Shown: positions 1 to 6,043 of the stretch, piece after piece | Layout: the number at the start of each line of letters is the position of its first letter | How positions within the stretch are numbered: the stretch's first letter is position 1 | Source of the DNA: Clostridiales bacterium | Lineage (GTDB): Bacteria; Bacillota; Clostridia; Christensenellales; Borkfalkiaceae | DNA length: 9,377 bases | Direction of reading: 5' to 3' | NCBI GenBank assembly: GCA_003503945.1 | Contig: DOCD01000119.1 | Span: 1-9,377, forward strand | Translations under genes and position numbers: made by a program | The notes under the pieces: model-generated | What the model was told of the DNA's origin: nothing | What the model saw: the letters and a program-made list of their open reading frames with translations, nothing else | Database searches by the model: none

Positions 1-19
1 TATTATATGTTCGCAATTT

Positions 20-64
20 TGCGGATATGAAAAAAATTTTTAAAAAATTTAAAATTATTTTTTT
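20..64. promoter_or_regulatory. AT-rich leader tract, possible promoter region
   Basis: This run is almost wholly A and T and sits directly upstream of the paired palindromes and the first gene. It would suit a promoter or UP-like element, or an easily melted stretch near an origin. A TAAAAT hexamer (50-55) could act as a -10 box, but I found no convincing -35 box at the right distance, so no exact promoter is called. Confidence 0.3.
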
Positions 65-89
65 ATTGTGGCAAGTAGGTTGCCACAAT
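65..89. promoter_or_regulatory. Perfect 10-bp inverted repeat, probable operator
   Basis: ATTGTGGCAA (65-74) and TTGCCACAAT (80-89) are exact reverse complements separated by five bases (GTAGG). The size and symmetry fit a binding site for a dimeric winged-helix regulator, and the gene 46 bases downstream encodes one. No T-run follows, so a terminator is unlikely. That the 135-476 product binds here is inference. Confidence 0.6.
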
Positions 90-104
90 GAAGTTTAAAC
101 TTCA
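89..104. promoter_or_regulatory. Perfect 16-bp palindrome next to the operator
   Basis: TGAAGTTTAAACTTCA is its own reverse complement, centred between 96 and 97. It abuts the 10-bp inverted repeat (they share base 89), giving two different symmetric elements within 40 bases. It may be a second operator or part of the promoter/leader. It ends 16 bases before the ribosome binding site of the first gene. Confidence 0.5.
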
Positions 105-134
105 ATCAGAAATCGACAAAAAGGAGGTGAGTAC

Positions 135-476
135 ATGCAAAGCACAGCGGAACGCAGAATGTCGTTGCTTGAGATTTTGTGTCGGCGTAAGAAAGACAGC
201 TTAATAAGTCTTGCAAGCGACCTTGGCGTATCCGTGCGTACAGTTCGTAACGATATACAAGTGCTTGCGTGTACCTATCCTATTTATACAGTGACGGGCC
301 AACAAGGTGGCGTATTCATTGAGAGATGGTTCAAGTTTGGAATGGTGTATATGACCACCGAGCAAATTGAATTATTAAAACGTCTTAACGAAGGGCTTTC
401 AGAGCGAGATCAAAAAACAATGCAAAGCATTTTAGATACATATACAAGACCAGCAAGCAATAAAGGAGATAACTAA
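135..476 (+). CDS. Small DeoR-like winged helix-turn-helix regulator
   Basis: Probable DNA-binding transcriptional regulator of 113 residues. Residues 6-62 fit a DeoR/HTH_11 winged helix: a first helix (ERRMSLLEIL), a turn region SLASDLGVS, a recognition helix SVRTVRNDIQVL (33-44) and a wing ending in GQQGGVFI (55-62). The rest (about 71-107) is predicted helical and may dimerise. There is no WYL or sugar-phosphate sensing domain, so it is much shorter than metabolic DeoR proteins (about 250 residues) and no ligand can be proposed. The ATG is set by a near-perfect AAGGAGGTGA site at 121-130. It is the first gene of a coupled cluster, and its stop overlaps the next start (TAATG). The palindromes at 65-104 make autoregulation likely, possibly as a replication or lysogeny switch. 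Confidence 0.8.
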   Translation: MQSTAERRMSLLEILCRRKKDSLISLASDLGVSVRTVRNDIQVLACTYPIYTVTGQQGGVFIERWFKFGMVYMTTEQIELLKRLNEGLSERDQKTMQSILDTYTRPASNKGDN

Positions 477-778
477 TGTATTCGTTAGAACAAATAAGAG
501 AAGATTTAAGGGATATTCGTTACTACTATGCGCATAAAGACGTGTTTGATAAAAACGAAGTAAGCGTTGGTGTAAACGTAGTTAAAAGAAAAGTTGAGAA
601 ATACAATGCGGTTATAGTATTTGCACCTCCCAGATTTTACGATTTGTATGTTGGGCTGTATGTAGATGGGTATGCTCCTTCTGCTTATGCTATGAAGTGC
701 GGTTATGCAACGAATTATATTTATAAGGTTAATAACGAATTACAAAGTTTCTTTCAGAAAAATTTAAAGGAGGATTAA
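476..778 (+). CDS. Sigma-region-4-like / ArpU-type HTH protein
   Basis: A 100-residue protein, probably a phage-type transcription factor. The N-terminal half (about 4-45) looks helical and charged. The C-terminal half (about 50-95) has the pattern of a sigma-70 region 4 helix-turn-helix: a helix around RFYDLYVGLYVDG, a turn and second helix around APSAYAMKCGYA, then a recognition-like helix TNYIYKVNNELQSFF. Phage late-gene regulators of the ArpU/DUF1492 type share this plan, and I base the call on that general pattern, not on an alignment. It begins on the last base of the preceding stop codon, with AAAGGAG at 462-468, so translation is probably coupled to the winged-helix regulator. It may control the downstream structural genes. 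A structural or toxin-antitoxin role is less likely. Confidence 0.55.
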   Translation: MYSLEQIREDLRDIRYYYAHKDVFDKNEVSVGVNVVKRKVEKYNAVIVFAPPRFYDLYVGLYVDGYAPSAYAMKCGYATNYIYKVNNELQSFFQKNLKED

Positions 779-782
779 TCAA

Positions 783-1028
783 GTGATAGATTTACCCGAA
801 TTTGTTATGGACGCAGATAACGTTTATAGGACAAGCAAGTATATTGTGAAGCAGAGTTTACAAGTTCAGCTTAACTATGCAGAGGCTAACGCAATAGTTA
901 GTTGTGATGTTTTCTATAAACGTACAAAGCGCAGAGATAAAGAATACGAGCAGATTTTTTACGACAGAAAGCGTATAGACGGAAAGCGTTTGCCTTCCAC
1001 TATGTTCACGCGTAAATACGTAGATTAA
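783..1028 (+). CDS. Hypothetical 81-residue protein
   Basis: I do not recognise this protein. It starts at GTG 783, supported by AAAGGAGG at 766-773 with good spacing, and lies four bases after the previous stop, so it belongs to the same cluster. It has no signal peptide or membrane helix. The first half is acidic to neutral (IDLPEFVMDADN near the start). The second half is rich in Lys, Arg and aromatic residues (KRTKRRDKEYEQIFYDRKR, about 47-65), consistent with a small nucleic-acid-binding or replication accessory protein. The gene is followed by the hairpin-rich noncoding stretch, so it probably ends the regulatory operon. Confidence 0.6.
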   Translation: MIDLPEFVMDADNVYRTSKYIVKQSLQVQLNYAEANAIVSCDVFYKRTKRRDKEYEQIFYDRKRIDGKRLPSTMFTRKYVD

Positions 1029-1238
1029 TTTCGGTAATTAGCTAACGGCAATGATTTACGATTAGTGCGGTACTTGCAAGACAAAGGTGGCCACCTTCCG
1101 CTTATCGCACGAAATGTGTAATTTCAATAAAGTCCGTGGCTTTACATAAAACTAAAACTTAATATCGGGCAAGCAAACTTGTTAAAAGCAGACGTGCAGC
1201 CCACAATCTAAAACTACATTTTATAAGGAGAAATAATT
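1029..1238. other. Hairpin-rich noncoding region
   Basis: No credible gene is present in these 210 bases; the longest ATG-started frame has 11 codons. The region holds a series of inverted repeats: an outer GTGCG/CGCAC pair (1065-1069 with 1106-1110) enclosing the perfect palindrome AAGGTGGCCACCTT (1084-1097); GAAAT/ATTTC (1111-1125); a T-AAAGTC/GGCTTT-A stem with a three-base loop (1128-1144); CAAG/CTTG (1170-1181); and a possible outer GGGC/GCCC pair (1167-1170 with 1199-1202). It could be a structured 5' leader, a replication origin or a packaging element. None has a T-run of terminator strength. Confidence 0.55.
1084..1097. promoter_or_regulatory. Perfect 14-bp palindrome
   Basis: AAGGTGGCCACCTT is its own reverse complement and is framed by the GTGCG/CGCAC pair. 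Its GTGGC/GCCAC core also occurs in the operator-like repeat at 65-89, although the half-site spacing differs. It may be a second site for the same regulator or the tip of an origin or RNA hairpin. Confidence 0.4.
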
Positions 1239-1532
1239 TTGGCAAACAAAAATTCAAGCGGAGCAGAGGCGTCCGCAGGAAACAATTACAACGAGCGCAA
1301 GTGGCTTGTACCTTCTAAGCGCGCAAAGGGTTACGCCGAAGAACGCAAATTAAAGGTGCATAAATTTGGCAAGAAGCAGGGCGAGGAGCTTACCGAGTAC
1401 GATAAGGGTATTCGTTCGGGTTATCTCCTCTGTCAGTCAGACCACGCCGGTATGTTCAAGTTCAAGAAAGCGTTGGGCGAAGGTAAGGACATACAGGAAG
1501 CAAGAAAAATTTCCAGAAAGAAAGGCAATTAA
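1239..1532 (+). CDS. Small, very basic soluble protein
   Basis: A 97-residue protein of unknown family. The TTG start at 1239 is favoured by AAGGAG at 1225-1230 with eight bases of spacing; no in-frame ATG sits nearby. Residues 1-18 are low complexity (Ser, Ala, Gly, Asn). The remainder is dense in Lys and Arg, including WLVPSKRAKGYAEERK (21-36) and a C-terminal KISRKKGN. There is no membrane segment or signal peptide. The strong positive charge and the position directly before the beta-rich 1562-1915 protein suggest a DNA-binding or condensing role, perhaps in replication or in protecting single-stranded DNA. It lacks the hydrophobic helix expected of a filamentous phage coat protein, so I do not propose it as coat. 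Confidence 0.65.
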   Translation: MANKNSSGAEASAGNNYNERKWLVPSKRAKGYAEERKLKVHKFGKKQGEELTEYDKGIRSGYLLCQSDHAGMFKFKKALGEGKDIQEARKISRKKGN

Positions 1533-1561
1533 AATTAAAAAATAAGGAGAAATAAAAAATT

Positions 1562-1915
1562 ATGCAGAATCAGGGAATTAAAGTAGAAAAATCAAGTTTC
1601 GAGTTCAAAGGCAATACGTGTTACGAATACTTCATCAGCGCAAATATCCGCGGCAGAGACGTAAAGATTAAGCTGGGACCTTCCGATCCTTTGGACAAGG
1701 GCGGTTACGCAGTTTTGGACATTGTATTCGGTAACGAAGATACGGCGGAATTCGTAGTAGAACCGTTCGAGTTTCAGGACGCTACGGGCAAGATTATAAC
1801 GGGTAAACGTTATATCGTGCGTACTACGGATAAGGAAACGGGTGAAATTTTCGAGTGCGCCGTCAAGCCCGTGCGCAATTCGGATAAGAGCCTGTTGGCT
1901 ATGCTTATTAAATAA
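1562..1915 (+). CDS. Beta-rich small protein, candidate ssDNA-binding protein
   Basis: A 117-residue soluble protein with alternating hydrophobic and charged residues and many Gly and Val, as expected of a compact beta-barrel. Visible strands include YEYFISANI, RDVKIKLG, YAVLDIVF, AEFVVEPFEF and KRYIVRTTD, with a basic C-terminal end. It has no signal peptide, no membrane helix and few Cys. In filamentous phages the gene at this place, between the replication genes and the terminator before the envelope proteins, is the OB-fold ssDNA-binding protein (gpV). The size and predicted fold suit that role, but I see no diagnostic motif, so the function is inferred from position and composition. AAGGAG (1544-1549) precedes the ATG at slightly long spacing. 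A terminator-like hairpin follows the gene. Confidence 0.6.
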   Translation: MQNQGIKVEKSSFEFKGNTCYEYFISANIRGRDVKIKLGPSDPLDKGGYAVLDIVFGNEDTAEFVVEPFEFQDATGKIITGKRYIVRTTDKETGEIFECAVKPVRNSDKSLLAMLIK

Positions 1916-1933
1916 GCTGAAAGTACATTGACG

Positions 1934-1966
1934 TGGCGGCTTGCGGTTAACGTCCGTAAGCCGCTA
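1934..1966 (+). terminator. Terminator or attenuator hairpin after the candidate ssDNA-binding gene
   Basis: GCGGCTTGCGG (1936-1946) pairs with CCGTAAGCCGC (1954-1964) over 11 positions including one G-T wobble, around the loop TTAACGT. One or two more pairs extend the base. Only a weak AAAATTTT tract follows, so partial termination is more likely than a full stop. It separates the small soluble genes from the envelope genes, as the terminator after gene VIII does in Ff phages. Confidence 0.65.
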
Positions 1967-1988
1967 AAATTTTAAAAGGAGATTATTT

Positions 1989-3020
1989 ATGATAAAAAAT
2001 AAAATCAAAACCATTATTACGGTCGTTGCAATTATTCTGTGCCTTGCGCTTGCGGGCGGCTGGATAGCACAGACCGTTATAAATAAGCACAAAGAAAACG
2101 AGCCTACCGTTAATACTATGGTTAATGAAACCACCGAAGGTATGCAGTTGGATATTGCAAAGGAAAATAACGGCGTAAGGTTAATGTCCGCACGGATAGC
2201 ATCGGAAGATTATGACGTAAACGGAGTTTCCGCACAGGCTGAGTCCGCTTATACGCTTACAGCTTCTAACGATAGCGGAGACAGCTCTCTGGAAAGATAC
2301 GTCTGGTCGTTTACGTTTGAGGACGGGACTTCTTCGTGGGCTAACGGAAAGAAAGCGAGCGATTACATAACGGTAACGCCCTCAAGCACGTCAAAGACCG
2401 TTACGGTTAGTTGTAAACAGGAATTCGGAGAAACAATAATAATTACGGTAGCATCCGAAGTAAACCGCTCGGCAACAGCAACGTGTACGGTTGAATACGT
2501 GAAAAAGATTATGGATATTTCATTTACGGTCAACGACGATACGATTTTCGTTTTAGGCAGCCAAAACACTTTCCGTTTAAATCCCGTGTATGGTGTGGGA
2601 ACGCAAACAGGCGATTTATCTATCGAAAGCGTGAGCGTTAAGGTATCTAAACAAATCGAAGATGACGTATATTTAGCGTCACACGCTATGACGGGTCAGT
2701 ATTGGATGCAAACCGCAACTTTCTCGCCGGACAGCTCTATAACGCCGTTTGATTTAATGTGGACTTCACGAGGTGATTTCCCCTATTTAAACGACGGTAA
2801 GCTCGCTTACAATGCCGTTCTAAAGGATGCCAACCCGTCATTAACAATTTCTTCCGTATTCTATCTGGATATTTTTGTTTCTTATAACTACGCTTATAAA
2901 GATAATACGGTTCAAAGCGGCGATACCGCAACGGCACAGCATCCTTATTCTGCGGGTACGCTTACCCAATATACCGTAGTAGCAAGCGTTTCGGTGGATA
3001 AAACCGATATTGCATTTTAA
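1989..3020 (+). CDS. Membrane-anchored or secreted protein with Ig-like beta domain
   Basis: A 343-residue exported protein. A basic N-terminus (MIKNKIK) leads into a hydrophobic segment (about 8-27). No clear signal peptidase site and no lipobox are visible, so a retained N-terminal anchor is plausible. Residues about 60-170 look like a bacterial Ig-like domain: Thr/Ser-rich strands including ESAYTLTAS, YVWSFTF, SDYITVTPSSTSKTVTVSC, ETIIITVAS and SATATCTVEY. A second beta-rich part (about 171-330) is unassigned. The last ten residues (VSVDKTDIAF) look like the first strand of another Ig domain, but the protein stops there. AAAGGAG at 1976-1981 supports the ATG. With the next two genes it forms an envelope or surface cluster. 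It could be a virion minor protein, an adhesin or an envelope assembly factor. Confidence 0.7.
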   Translation: MIKNKIKTIITVVAIILCLALAGGWIAQTVINKHKENEPTVNTMVNETTEGMQLDIAKENNGVRLMSARIASEDYDVNGVSAQAESAYTLTASNDSGDSSLERYVWSFTFEDGTSSWANGKKASDYITVTPSSTSKTVTVSCKQEFGETIIITVASEVNRSATATCTVEYVKKIMDISFTVNDDTIFVLGSQNTFRLNPVYGVGTQTGDLSIESVSVKVSKQIEDDVYLASHAMTGQYWMQTATFSPDSSITPFDLMWTSRGDFPYLNDGKLAYNAVLKDANPSLTISSVFYLDIFVSYNYAYKDNTVQSGDTATAQHPYSAGTLTQYTVVASVSVDKTDIAF

Positions 3021-3042
3021 TGCGAGATAAGGGGGTGCTGCA

Positions 3043-3639
3043 ATGAAAACGGTTGCTAAAATAATCGCCTATGTAGTGTTAGCCCTTGTCGTTGTGTTAG
3101 GTATAGGACTTATTTACAAGTTTACAAACGGCTTTAACGAGGATTTCAAGACCTTTTATATCGAGTATGACGGTAAACAAATTTTAACGGAATATAACGA
3201 AATGACGTTAGAAAGCGGACAAAAGCATAAGTTTAACGTTAAATACACTTTCGATAAGGAAGATGCCGAACCGAAGGGTTATTCCGTTAAGGTAACGCCT
3301 AATATGGAAAGTGATTTCGATTATGAAGCGGACGGAGAAAAATATTTGTTTTCTAAAATAAGCGACTTCACTTCGTGTTTTACCATTACGAAAAGCGATA
3401 CGTCATTTGAGTTGGAAATGCCAAAAGAATTCAACCTTCAGAAAGCATTATCCATAATTCACGACGGAAAGCAAGTTACTGTTCCCGACGACGCAGAAGT
3501 TAAGAATCCTATGCCGTTTTGTCTGGTCATCTCATCTTACAACGGAAAAGTGACGTACAAAATCAATTTCGGTGTTTCAAGTGTGACCGTTAAAGACGTT
3601 ACGCTCGATCCGTCCGAAATAGTGTTCGGCGGCACGTAA
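3043..3639 (+). CDS. Small membrane-anchored extracellular protein
   Basis: A 198-residue protein of unknown family with one N-terminal hydrophobic helix (about 5-26) and a beta-rich, charged outer part (about 33-198). No clear cleavage site is visible, so it is probably anchored with its C-terminus outside. It ends with VTLDPSEIVF followed by GGT, closely resembling the tail of the 343-residue protein upstream (V-S/T-V/L-D-K/P-T/S-D/E-I-A/V-F). The start is supported by GGGGGTG at 3031-3037, a Shine-Dalgarno variant that can pair with one G-U. It lies 22 bases after the previous gene and 11 bases before the next, so all three are probably translated from one transcript and may form a complex. 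A direct function cannot be assigned. Confidence 0.65.
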   Translation: MKTVAKIIAYVVLALVVVLGIGLIYKFTNGFNEDFKTFYIEYDGKQILTEYNEMTLESGQKHKFNVKYTFDKEDAEPKGYSVKVTPNMESDFDYEADGEKYLFSKISDFTSCFTITKSDTSFELEMPKEFNLQKALSIIHDGKQVTVPDDAEVKNPMPFCLVISSYNGKVTYKINFGVSSVTVKDVTLDPSEIVFGGT

Positions 3640-3650
3640 GGCGGTGGCGA

Positions 3651-5855
3651 ATGAGAGCGATTACAAAACGGTTTTTATATGCTTTGCTTGCATTCGTTTT
3701 GTGCGTTGTAGCGGTAATGTGCGGATGGGGAAACTCATCCGCCTATGCCGCCACGGACGAGAGCGTGCAGGCAACTTACGAAAACACCAACGTGTTAAAC
3801 AACCTTAAAGGGGCGACTATCGGCGGAAAGGAATTTGATTTAGCGGACTATCCGCATAATTCTAACGGCAAGCCGCAGGTAATTTCTTTCGTCGAGTTCT
3901 GCTATTCCTACTACGCCGAAAAACAAGTGGATTACGGACTTTATATCTACGTTTATAATCCGCAGGATATAGCGTTCGATATGTCAAGCGAGCGCAACCA
4001 AATACAGCTTACCTACGGCGGCAAGCCGAGCTATTCAAAGTATGTTTTGCAGTTTTTAAACTATTCCACCGAAGCGGGCTACGAAGGACGATTCTGGAAG
4101 TTCAAGGTAACGTTATCCGAAGCGCAGAGAGCGGCAATTTTTAAAGAGCTGGACGACAACGAGCGTGTTTACAAGATAAGCGGCATTGAGCTGTCTTACA
4201 AAAACGTAGTTACCGAATACGCCTGCGGACAGACTTATACCTATAAAGGTTACGCCTTGGGTTACGGTTCGGAGCTGGCGGCAAGCGATACGCTTTCCTG
4301 TAAGGTTGACGGGTTCGACAAATACTTAACGCTGGACGTACATAGCACGTTTTTCAGGGGTAAAGGCACGAACGGCAAAAAGTATATTCAAGATACCTTG
4401 CATAGCGTGTACTTTTCCGTTCCTAACGAAATTATAGACGAGTACGGAAAGATGACGGCAGTCCACGCAACGTGGCTGAACGCTTATACCGCGCCTGCGT
4501 TAGTTACGGGCAATAGCGGTTACTATGAAGAAATGTTAAACCATATAGGTGAGAATACGGGGCTTCCGGGGACGTACGGCGATTTAAAGTTTAAATACAG
4601 TTTTCGGACGGAAGAAGATTTAGTCGATACGTCTATTGGCGGAGTTCATTTTTCGGGCTATCATAGCGGTTACAATTATCCGTCAAAGCTGTCAAGCAAA
4701 ATCACAAATCATATACCTGTCTTGCATTGGCTGTTTAAGGCAACGAACGGAAACGCCGATACATACGACGTGCCGAGCGAGGACATTTTGAGCTATATGC
4801 AAAGGTATTCTGCGCAACACGGCGGCGAGCTTGTAAACGGCAGGTACAGTAAAGATTTATTTGCAAGCGTTGATAATGCGTTCACCGATATAAACATTCA
4901 GGCGGACGAAACGTACTCTCTGACTTCGGAAGTTATAAGCAAAAATTTCTGGGAAAAGCTGTTCGGCGGTTCACACGTTGAAGAAATAGAAGTGTTCGAC
5001 AATATCAAGGCTATCGAAGCAGTTGATTACAACGATATAGCTAACCTCGAAAGCGTGCAAGTCTGTAAGAAGTACTACGTTGACGACGCCGACTATAATG
5101 AGTTCAAAGAGTTTTGCCAAACTTCAAAACGTAAAGACGAAACGGTTTATTTGTTCCGCTACAAACAGTCCGAGTATTTTTCGGCGGAAGTCTATGAAGG
5201 TACTTGGAAAGAAAAATGGGTACTCAATGCAGGTGGCGCAATTATAGCCCCCGGCTACGTCTATTCTTACGAAAACGACGATACGAACGCCTTTTTAATG
5301 CAACAGTGGGTGCAGCTTGATTTCGATATTATCGACCTTACCTTTACGAAGGACGGCGTAGAAACGGTTATACCCGTGATTATGTCGCCTATGGATATTG
5401 TAGCCGACGGCGACCACCCGATTGTTACCACGCCTGAGCCAAAAGATTGGTGGAAAATCATATTAGGGTTAATTGCTTTTATCGTAATTCTAATACTGCT
5501 ATTGAAGTTCTGTCCTGCGGTTATTTTCGTAATAGGCAAAATTCTTATATTGCCCTTCAAAGCTCTGGGCGCGCTGTTCAAGGCGATAAGCAATTCGATA
5601 AAGCGACGGAAAGAGCGACAGCGTGAGAAGCAAGAAAAGGAAATCAAGCACGAAAAGAAACGTCGTAGGCGAGCGGAAGAAAAAAAGCGCAGGGAAAGCG
5701 GAGAATTGCCGGACAACGTTTGGACGAACGACGGTAATGTTAAGCCGAGGCATAAGCCTGTTACAGAAATGAGCCGTGACGAAATCGAAAGCTATTTAGA
5801 TGGCATTGATTGGTCTGACACTATGTGGCAGGACGTCAACGGCACAAAAAATTAG
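3651..5855 (+). CDS. Large secreted surface protein with C-terminal membrane anchor and basic tail
   Basis: A 734-residue protein. Residues 1-33 form a classical signal peptide: basic MRAITKR, a hydrophobic core, and an AYA cleavage site with ATDE following. The mature outer part (about 34-598) is rich in Tyr, Asn, Gly and beta-type sequence, with no enzyme motif I recognise. Residues about 603-620 form a strong transmembrane helix, followed by a second hydrophobic or amphipathic stretch (to about 646). The cytoplasmic tail begins with a very basic, probably helical block (about 651-685, many RRK/EKK repeats) and ends acidic. Size and topology recall an adsorption or receptor protein of the pIII kind, but the roughly 85-residue inner tail is unlike Ff pIII. 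The tail may contact DNA or the ATPase encoded next. The ribosome site (GGCGGTGG, 3640-3647) is weak, suggesting coupling to the upstream gene. Confidence 0.7.
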   Translation: MRAITKRFLYALLAFVLCVVAVMCGWGNSSAYAATDESVQATYENTNVLNNLKGATIGGKEFDLADYPHNSNGKPQVISFVEFCYSYYAEKQVDYGLYIYVYNPQDIAFDMSSERNQIQLTYGGKPSYSKYVLQFLNYSTEAGYEGRFWKFKVTLSEAQRAAIFKELDDNERVYKISGIELSYKNVVTEYACGQTYTYKGYALGYGSELAASDTLSCKVDGFDKYLTLDVHSTFFRGKGTNGKKYIQDTLHSVYFSVPNEIIDEYGKMTAVHATWLNAYTAPALVTGNSGYYEEMLNHIGENTGLPGTYGDLKFKYSFRTEEDLVDTSIGGVHFSGYHSGYNYPSKLSSKITNHIPVLHWLFKATNGNADTYDVPSEDILSYMQRYSAQHGGELVNGRYSKDLFASVDNAFTDINIQADETYSLTSEVISKNFWEKLFGGSHVEEIEVFDNIKAIEAVDYNDIANLESVQVCKKYYVDDADYNEFKEFCQTSKRKDETVYLFRYKQSEYFSAEVYEGTWKEKWVLNAGGAIIAPGYVYSYENDDTNAFLMQQWVQLDFDIIDLTFTKDGVETVIPVIMSPMDIVADGDHPIVTTPEPKDWWKIILGLIAFIVILILLLKFCPAVIFVIGKILILPFKALGALFKAISNSIKRRKERQREKQEKEIKHEKKRRRRAEEKKRRESGELPDNVWTNDGNVKPRHKPVTEMSRDEIESYLDGIDWSDTMWQDVNGTKN

Positions 5856-5871
5856 TCCACTTAAATGGACT
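5854..5871 (+). terminator. Short hairpin at the stop codon of the large surface gene
   Basis: AGTCCA (5854-5859) pairs exactly with TGGACT (5866-5871) around a six-base loop, and the left arm includes the last two bases of the TAG stop. An A-rich stretch follows, not a T-run. It may protect the transcript end or act together with the stronger hairpin just downstream. Confidence 0.45.
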
Positions 5872-5883
5872 GAAAAGAAAAGC

Positions 5884-5910
5884 GCCGACGGACCGTCAAG
5901 ATCCGTCGGC
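5884..5910 (+). terminator. Strong hairpin, probable attenuator or mRNA processing site
   Basis: GCCGACGGA (5884-5892) and TCCGTCGGC (5902-5910) form a perfect nine-pair GC-rich stem with a nine-base loop. Only ATCTTAAAATC follows, so termination would be incomplete. It lies between the surface gene cluster and the membrane peptide/ATPase/Rep cluster and would reduce transcription or stabilise the upstream message. Confidence 0.65.
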
Positions 5911-5944
5911 ATCTTAAAATCAAATAATTTCAAGGAGAATAAAA

Positions 5945-6043
5945 ATGAAAATTTTTAAACGAATATTGGTAATTGCGGCTTTGGTCGTAATTGCTCTTTT
6001 AATAAGTTACCTCGTTTATACAGGGGGTAACGTCAATGCGTAG
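5945..6043 (+). CDS. 32-residue single-helix membrane peptide
   Basis: A short open frame with a good AAGGAG (5932-5937, seven bases from the ATG). The product is a basic start (MKIFKR), a continuous hydrophobic helix (about 7-25, ILVIAALVVIALLISYLV) and a short polar end (YTGGNVNA). The positive-inside rule suggests the N-terminus stays in the cytoplasm. Its length matches the Ff minor coat proteins pVII and pIX (33 and 32 residues), but its orientation appears opposite and there is no sequence signature, so the comparison is only one of size and location. It could be a virion protein, an assembly partner of the ATPase, or a membrane-perturbing peptide. Its last eight bases overlap the start of the ATPase gene, indicating translational coupling. 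Confidence 0.7.
   Translation: MKIFKRILVIAALVVIALLISYLVYTGGNVNA

Noticed and set aside
1..30. dif-like XerCD site for chromosomal integration
   Set aside because: TATTATATGTTCGCAA and the short CGCAA/TTGCG symmetry only loosely resemble a dif arm; neither half matches the known consensus well, also when the window ends are joined.
1141..1165. Promoter with TTTACA and TAATAT boxes
   Set aside because: The spacer is only 13 bases, too short for a normal sigma-70 type promoter.
1128..1202. tRNA or known riboswitch in the hairpin-rich region
   Set aside because: No T-loop consensus, anticodon arm or acceptor pairing, and no riboswitch core sequence that I recognise.
1239..1532. The 97-residue protein as major coat protein
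   Set aside because: It has no signal peptide or hydrophobic helix and is basic throughout, unlike any filamentous phage coat.
2363..2937. Minus-strand frames opposite the 343-residue protein gene
   Set aside because: Short, without initiation signals or recognisable features, and fully inside a well-supported + strand gene.
5267..5753. Long minus-strand open frames opposite the end of the large surface gene
   Set aside because: They are the antisense of the basic tail and membrane helix and give low-complexity Ser/Arg/Phe peptides. No ribosome site or promoter is evident, and every other gene is on the + strand.
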